From Sipunculus nudus (lineage: Eukaryota > Annelida > Sipuncula > Golfingiida > Sipunculidae): a stretch of 64,000 nt of DNA. Positions 59,281-64,000 of this stretch are shown in pieces; the stretch's first letter is position 1, and each line of letters begins with the position of its first letter. The stretch spans positions 54,968,386-55,032,385 of the forward strand of contig CM049322.1 in NCBI GenBank assembly GCA_026874595.1, written 5' to 3'. Below the pieces are notes generated by a model, which was not told the origin of the DNA, did no database searches, and saw nothing but the letters and a program-made list of their open reading frames with translations. Both the position numbers and the translations under genes were made by a program.

Positions 59281-60109
59281 ATATAAAGCTGAAGTTTACA
59301 ATTCCCGATTATACATTATTTAATTTGTTCGACTAATATTTCCCCTACGCTCGATCGGGCAAAGAACATAATGAGTGTTAGGTGCAACCATGTCTCATTC
59401 ATAATACTTTATTACTACACTGGTTGAAAAAGAATACAATATCAACAATTGTTACGGGATTATTAAGTTTATGATATCTCACTTAATATTCTCAAAAGAG
59501 TTGAGGCAGCGTTGCCTAGATCCAATGATTTTCGCTCTGCCTTTCGATTTACACGGTTTTTACAATATCAAGTAATTTGAAATATCTTTTGCCCTTCTAT
59601 TAATGGCAAGTGGACAATTCCTGCAACTGATATTATGCAAGGGCGTGTCCGTGTAAACGTTAAACGTTAAATTAGATTTTTGGTCTTTTAGAAAGAACAA
59701 CTTCATAGACTCGAAAACAATGGAAATATCTTGCCCCAGAGTGAAATTTTGTTTCTTATTTTACATATTACATATTTACATTTCCTACATTTAGCATCGT
59801 GATTCATGGATTCCTTGGTACTCTGACATGATTTTCAATTTTACCTGTGGCTCTTGTATTGCACGTATTGGATCTCATGCAAACTGTCATGTAGTTAGTA
59901 CAACCCAATAAAGCATGGATGCCTTTATGCAGAACAGTGGTTCCATATCGTATCACCAAACAATCATTTAATAATTGCAGTGATTTTTTATCTCATATAT
60001 GCTATAAATTAAGAAAACCTGTTTCATAATAAGACTATAACGGTTTGTGTTGGCTCAAAATTTATTTGAGTACAACTTTAAAGGTTTCCTAGTAGCTGTA
60101 GTTTTGAAC
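59281..60109. other. Non-coding sequence
   Basis: AT-rich, with no gene or repeat that I can support. Confidence 0.35.
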
Positions 60110-60375
60110 TCATTTGACCACGGAAACCACGCTTTCACTGGTCAAATGACTAATTATCATATTGGAAGTGATCTATTATTTTGTTCGCAAGGTTTGGTGT
60201 AATGGGTCATGATGAAAAAAAATGGTATATTGTCTTACTTTCAAGGACAGTTTGAGCTATGTTCCGCCCGGACTCAAACTGCTGATAAATGGTATAAGAC
60301 AAAAGTGGTGTTGGTTTCTTACAGTGAGTCTTGTTAACAAAAGCTTATGTCACTTTTGTACCGTCTTGTACCATT
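60110..60375. repeat. Cluster of three inverted repeats (hairpins)
   Basis: (1) A perfect 11-bp pair TCATTTGACCA / TGGTCAAATGA at 60110-60120 and 60139-60149. (2) A perfect 9-bp pair CAGTTTGAG / CTCAAACTG at 60248-60256 and 60273-60281. (3) A 20-bp arm starting AATGGTATAAGAC at 60288-60307, pairing with 60351-60375 apart from one mismatch and a 5-nt bulge. The third would fold into a stem-loop of about 88 nt, a size range shared by microRNA precursors. No function is established. Confidence 0.6.
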
Positions 60376-60784
60376 GTTCTTCATACATTCTGAATAATTA
60401 ATTTTCCAGTGTTTTGCCTTGTTGTATTCTTTTATTCATTTATTTTGCTGCTGTGCACGCTATTTACGAATGATGATCGCTGATCAGCAGAAAAACCATG
60501 TTAAAGGACAACGATTTCTCTACAAGATATTGTTTACATGAACAGCATTTCAAACTCAATTTTTCACAATAGCACATTTTATGCAAAAAAAAAGTAAAAC
60601 CACCGCCAGACGGAGTTCAAGTTAAGCTTATCCCAAACTCTGGTGCATACCATCGTTTGTTCGAGTGAGTGAAGCTTGGATAGAGAAAAGTCTGAAAAGG
60701 AAACCAAACAGCTAGGTCACTCTGTTGGTAGGACAACTTGTGTACATAGACCGTGTTACTGCAAGTGATTCCCTGTATGTTGAA
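60376..60784. other. Non-coding sequence
   Basis: I see nothing distinctive. Confidence 0.35.
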
Positions 60785-60960
60785 GCACGATGTCCATTTC
60801 CCTGAACTGGCAATTTCCCTAGTATTCCTTCCTGTGACATTTTGACATTAAGAGCCACAGCAGCCAGACTGCTCCCTTTTCTCCTAGCTTTTTTTTTGTC
60901 TTTATACTATGATATATAGCCTGTAGAAAAAAGTTAAGTGGAAAGATATATACGCGAGGA
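60785..60960 (+). repeat. Dispersed repeat, second copy
   Basis: Counterpart of 59106-59280, with GCACGATGTCCATTTCCCTGAA and CTTCCTGTGACATTTTGACA. It is diverged by substitutions and indels. Confidence 0.7.
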
Positions 60961-62519
60961 TAGGGTATATTGACCTGATGGACACAACCGCCGGGCGTTC
61001 TATTATTTTAGAAAATATATCAGATTGTGATTGCTTCTGTTACAGAGCCGGCGAAGATCAAGTCGATGCCATACGTGCCACCATGACTCTCTTACGATAT
61101 AGTCAATATACTTATCTCTCCCTCTGTCTGATACCAGAAAAACTAAAGTTACACACATAAGATCTATATCACATACTACTACCTAGGCATTTGGAAAACT
61201 TACGTGAGCAATTGACTGAGGTATTCCTTTAGTGATATTGTTACCCTTTTTCTGACCATAGCTTTCATATAATGAAAAGAAAACAGTAGATTGCTCGAAC
61301 CTTATTTACGAATAAAATGTCTAGGTCAATCACACATCTATGGTATAAGTGCTTTCGTTAGCTTTGAATTACGCTGGTGTCTGAAGCCGCCCTGTCATCT
61401 ATCGGCAAATAAAAATCTACAGGTCTTACTGGCCAGAGAATGCCCGCACACCTGCCACTTTTGCATGCACCTCATTAGAATTTTCCGACCATTCTTGGAA
61501 CTTTCTTTTCGTCCTCTGGATTCCTATTGTTGTTAAAAATTACGAACGAAATATGAAAAAAAGCGCTACAAGATCTTTGATATTTTCATTTTCCAACAAT
61601 CCTCGACATTGTCATTGTCCGAAATCCTTGACATTGTCGGTTTTGCTGACGGTTTAAAAATCAATCCCACCGCTAGCACCCTCACCTCTACCGACCCTAA
61701 CTATTTCTCTGCCGGCACAAAATTATCCGCTCTTTTTATGGTTCTTTGTCTTGATAAACAAAGTCACACCTGGAACAATACGGTGCCAATTTCCTACCTG
61801 CCTCGAAGCGGTGACACTCTTAGCCTAATTACAATGCGCTGCTTATGGTAGGCCAGTCAAAGTATGATGAGATTTTTTTTCAGTCTTCGAGACGTCATTC
61901 TGACACAGAACGGGGTATCAATTTGACATGTTATAAATGTGTCCTTCAACACTCAAGTAAATATCATTAAAACTAATTTTCAAACCCATGTCACAAAATT
62001 CATTCGAATATCATAGTTTTATTATCATCGAAATATGGATCTTCATAATTAAATATTTTTTTACCGTTGATCCGTCTTGCTTAGAATGATTCCTTGAAAG
62101 CGGATCTAGGACCGGTTCTAGTAGTACTATTTTTTTCTCCTTTTTTGTTTCTGCTTTTATAAAAACAATTACTGTAACTTTAGGTATGATAATTACTCCA
62201 ATTAATATATTTACGTTAGGATGTAATGGGGTTTTAAATATATTAAGAATATTCAATGTATATAAGTTACTCAAATAAGCAGGCCTTAAATGCTACTAGT
62301 AGATTCTAGCCTAACAAAATTGTCTATAACTACCCGGATCAGAAGTGTACTATTATATCTTTCAACAATGGTGCATGTTTATCGTTTTACATCTGATGTC
62401 ATTGAAGACTCACCGCAAAATACAAGTGATAAGTGTTTGTCCCAGTGTATGACGTCTCTTGACCTGAGAGGTGTGATGTCATTCGGTGCGGCACGTCGCT
62501 GTAACGAATGAGAATGGTT
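60961..62519. other. Non-coding sequence
   Basis: Plus-strand ORFs of 60-81 codons (60978-61160, 61291-61536, 61609-61851) and an 87-codon minus-strand ORF (62011-62274) are not recognisable, and I see no convincing exon structure. Confidence 0.35.
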
Positions 62520-62828
62520 TCACGAAGGAGGCGTAGACAGGGGCGTCATTATAAATAACGCGGAGATTAGCCTCTGTGCATTCCTGGGCAAAAGCTTCCA
62601 GCCGAGCAGGAATAAAAACTCTGGCACTCGTGTATGTTCCCCAAGTACAAAACCTACAGCAACGCGCTGAGGGAAGCCGACACCTCGCACCTGTCGCTCG
62701 GCAAAGATCAGGAACGCAAACCTGAAAATTACCACTGTTGTATTTACACGCAAACATACAATACGGGAGCCAGCTACTTCTGCAAAGGCATTAGAAAGGT
62801 CGTATAGCCTCTGAGCCTTTGGGGTAAG
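62520..62828 (-). other. GC-richer block with overlapping open frames
   Basis: One minus-strand frame is open from about 62828 to 62520 (around 100 codons without a stop, reading ...LTPKAQRLYDLSNAFAEV...). A second minus-strand frame is open over 62479-62757, and a plus frame has a single TGA. Base composition is clearly richer in GC than its flanks. It could be an exon or a fragment of a mobile element; I do not recognise either protein. Confidence 0.3.
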
Positions 62829-63109
62829 TGGTTTAATTTTTAATATGTGCAGTTTTATTAATACATTACTGGTATACCATCAGCGGACAAGGAAGTCACT
62901 GTTATTTTTGCAGGCAAGGTGTAATATAAGCTAAGACATTACTAATGCTGGGAATATTAATCATATTTTATTTATCTTTTTTTGTCAATATTTCATTTCC
63001 ATGTCAATATACCGAACCTACTTTCTCTTACAACTATCTGTAGTAAAACACCAAAATAGAGATAGGGCTAATAAGTATATTACAGCTCTTTAATATTATT
63101 ATTTAAATT

Positions 63110-63112
<3 letters not shown>
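62829..63112. other. Non-coding sequence
   Basis: AT-rich spacer in which I see nothing. Confidence 0.35.
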
Positions 63113-63151
<39 letters not shown>

Positions 63152-63174
63152 CATATATATATTTATTATTATTT

Positions 63175-63235
<61 letters not shown>
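63113..63235. repeat. (TA)n microsatellite
   Basis: Two TA tracts separated by TTATCATATATATATTTATTATT. The right one is about 45 bp of pure TA. Confidence 0.95.
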
Positions 63236-63236
<1 letters not shown>

Positions 63237-64000
63237 ATAGTTTATCGGATCCATGTGACGCAGGAAATTATATGTTTCCCAATTAATTTGTTTCCACGTA
63301 TTCTTGACCTGATTACACTGTGTAGCCCTTGTGGCCAACAGTAGCGAATAATTACTCCCCGCCGCGGCGCCACAGGAAGGTGGTATATTAATTTAGCGAT
63401 ACTTTTAACCTCCTACATAAGAGAGTCTGCCGAGATTAAAGAGTCCAATTAGAATAAGTACTGGGTCGTGCTTTTGAGGTTGGATATATATCAATCCGTC
63501 CTGTCTGTCTGCCTGCTTTGTTCTCTTTCGATTTATTCCTAACTTAAAAATAAATGCCTGGTGAAAATATATATATATATAGATTTTGTCGCTGAACTTT
63601 GTCGCGCCTCCAGCTACGATAATCGGTTGGACCTTGCGAACAGCGATTGTCGTGTAGTGTAACCCCGGCTTTACAGTAGCATTTGATACATGCCTATGTG
63701 GTACGTATACGGTACGTATGCCGCTAGGAAAAGGAACCGGATATTTTCTTGGAGTGATTCCATGTGTGTGTATGCAGTACGTACTCGTTAATACATATGC
63801 GTTTGCGGTACGTTTCGATCGCTTGGTAACAAACGGATATAATAAATAATGTCCACACTTTTACGTTAATCAAAGAGTATTCCTCTGGCAGATGACTTCC
63901 CCGTGCTCTGCAGCGCTTCATTGTGTCCCTAGTTTTGCTGCATGCGTGCGGCATGCGCATAACTATTAATGGAATTATTTACCTATTAATGTTTTTTTTA
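63236..64000. other. Non-coding sequence to window end
   Basis: A CpG-rich patch, CCCCGCCGCGGCGCC, lies near 63356-63370, and a short TA tract at 63567-63580. The GGTACGTAT and GCAGTACGTA phrases near 63700-63785 form a small ACGT-rich set. A 78-codon minus-strand ORF (63724-63960) is unrecognised. Confidence 0.4.

Noticed and set aside
1-64000. A multi-gene system such as a biosynthetic cluster or defence locus
   Set aside because: No set of adjacent coding genes exists in the window; the only proteins recognised are retrotransposon reverse transcriptases.

Overview
The window looks like non-coding sequence from an animal nuclear genome, most likely a marine invertebrate and plausibly a mollusc. 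Three things point that way. It is AT-rich, with many long (TA)n, (GA)n and (CA)n tracts. It has no dense run of long ORFs, operons or bacterial-style ribosome binding sites. Its recognisable elements are typical of such genomes: a CR1/L2-group LINE with an (ATT)n tail, tRNA-derived SINE-like pieces, GAGTCC-rich repeats, and short repeats beginning with CCTCCGCC. The species assignment is inference. I find no intact host protein-coding gene. The only long ORF is a retrotransposon reverse transcriptase, and it is damaged.

Layout from left to right. About 0.65-1.7 kb holds degenerate repeats containing AGGTCA motifs. A tandem satellite fills about 3.8-6.9 kb. It is built from alternating 62-bp and 56-bp monomers that make a 118-bp unit, and there are larger duplicated blocks inside it. 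A 0.23-kb sequence is duplicated at 8.7 and 9.1 kb. At 9.8-10.6 kb there is a reverse-strand LINE remnant with an intact YADD motif, abutting a possible LTR plus primer-binding site (10.65-10.91 kb). At 16.0-16.25 kb, E2F-, ETS- and NRF1-like motifs precede a short ATG-containing piece with a good splice donor; this is the best candidate for a host gene start. CpG-rich and ACGT-rich patches lie at 17.2 and 18.5 kb. Purine and GAGTCC repeats fill 21.4-24.4 kb, followed by a second reverse-strand LINE remnant at 24.6-25.7 kb.

From about 32.2 to 57.3 kb the window is dominated by five diverged, partly overlapping copies of one complex repeat (called A to E here). Four are in direct orientation and one (D, 52.4-54.0 kb) is inverted. 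Copies differ by large deletions, microsatellite expansion and insertions. A 5'-truncated LINE (48.5-50.8 kb) lies just beyond the end of copy C. Its ORF lacks the endonuclease, has lost a piece of the reverse transcriptase between two catalytic motifs, and has a premature TAG. The last 7 kb carry a SINE-like element, a cluster of hairpins and a large (TA)n tract.

Nothing here amounts to a new multi-gene system. The most notable structures are the hierarchically organised satellite, the 25-kb complex-repeat cluster, the candidate promoter with first exon, and the inverted-repeat cluster near 60.1-60.4 kb. All of this was read by eye; identities, family names and boundaries are approximate.
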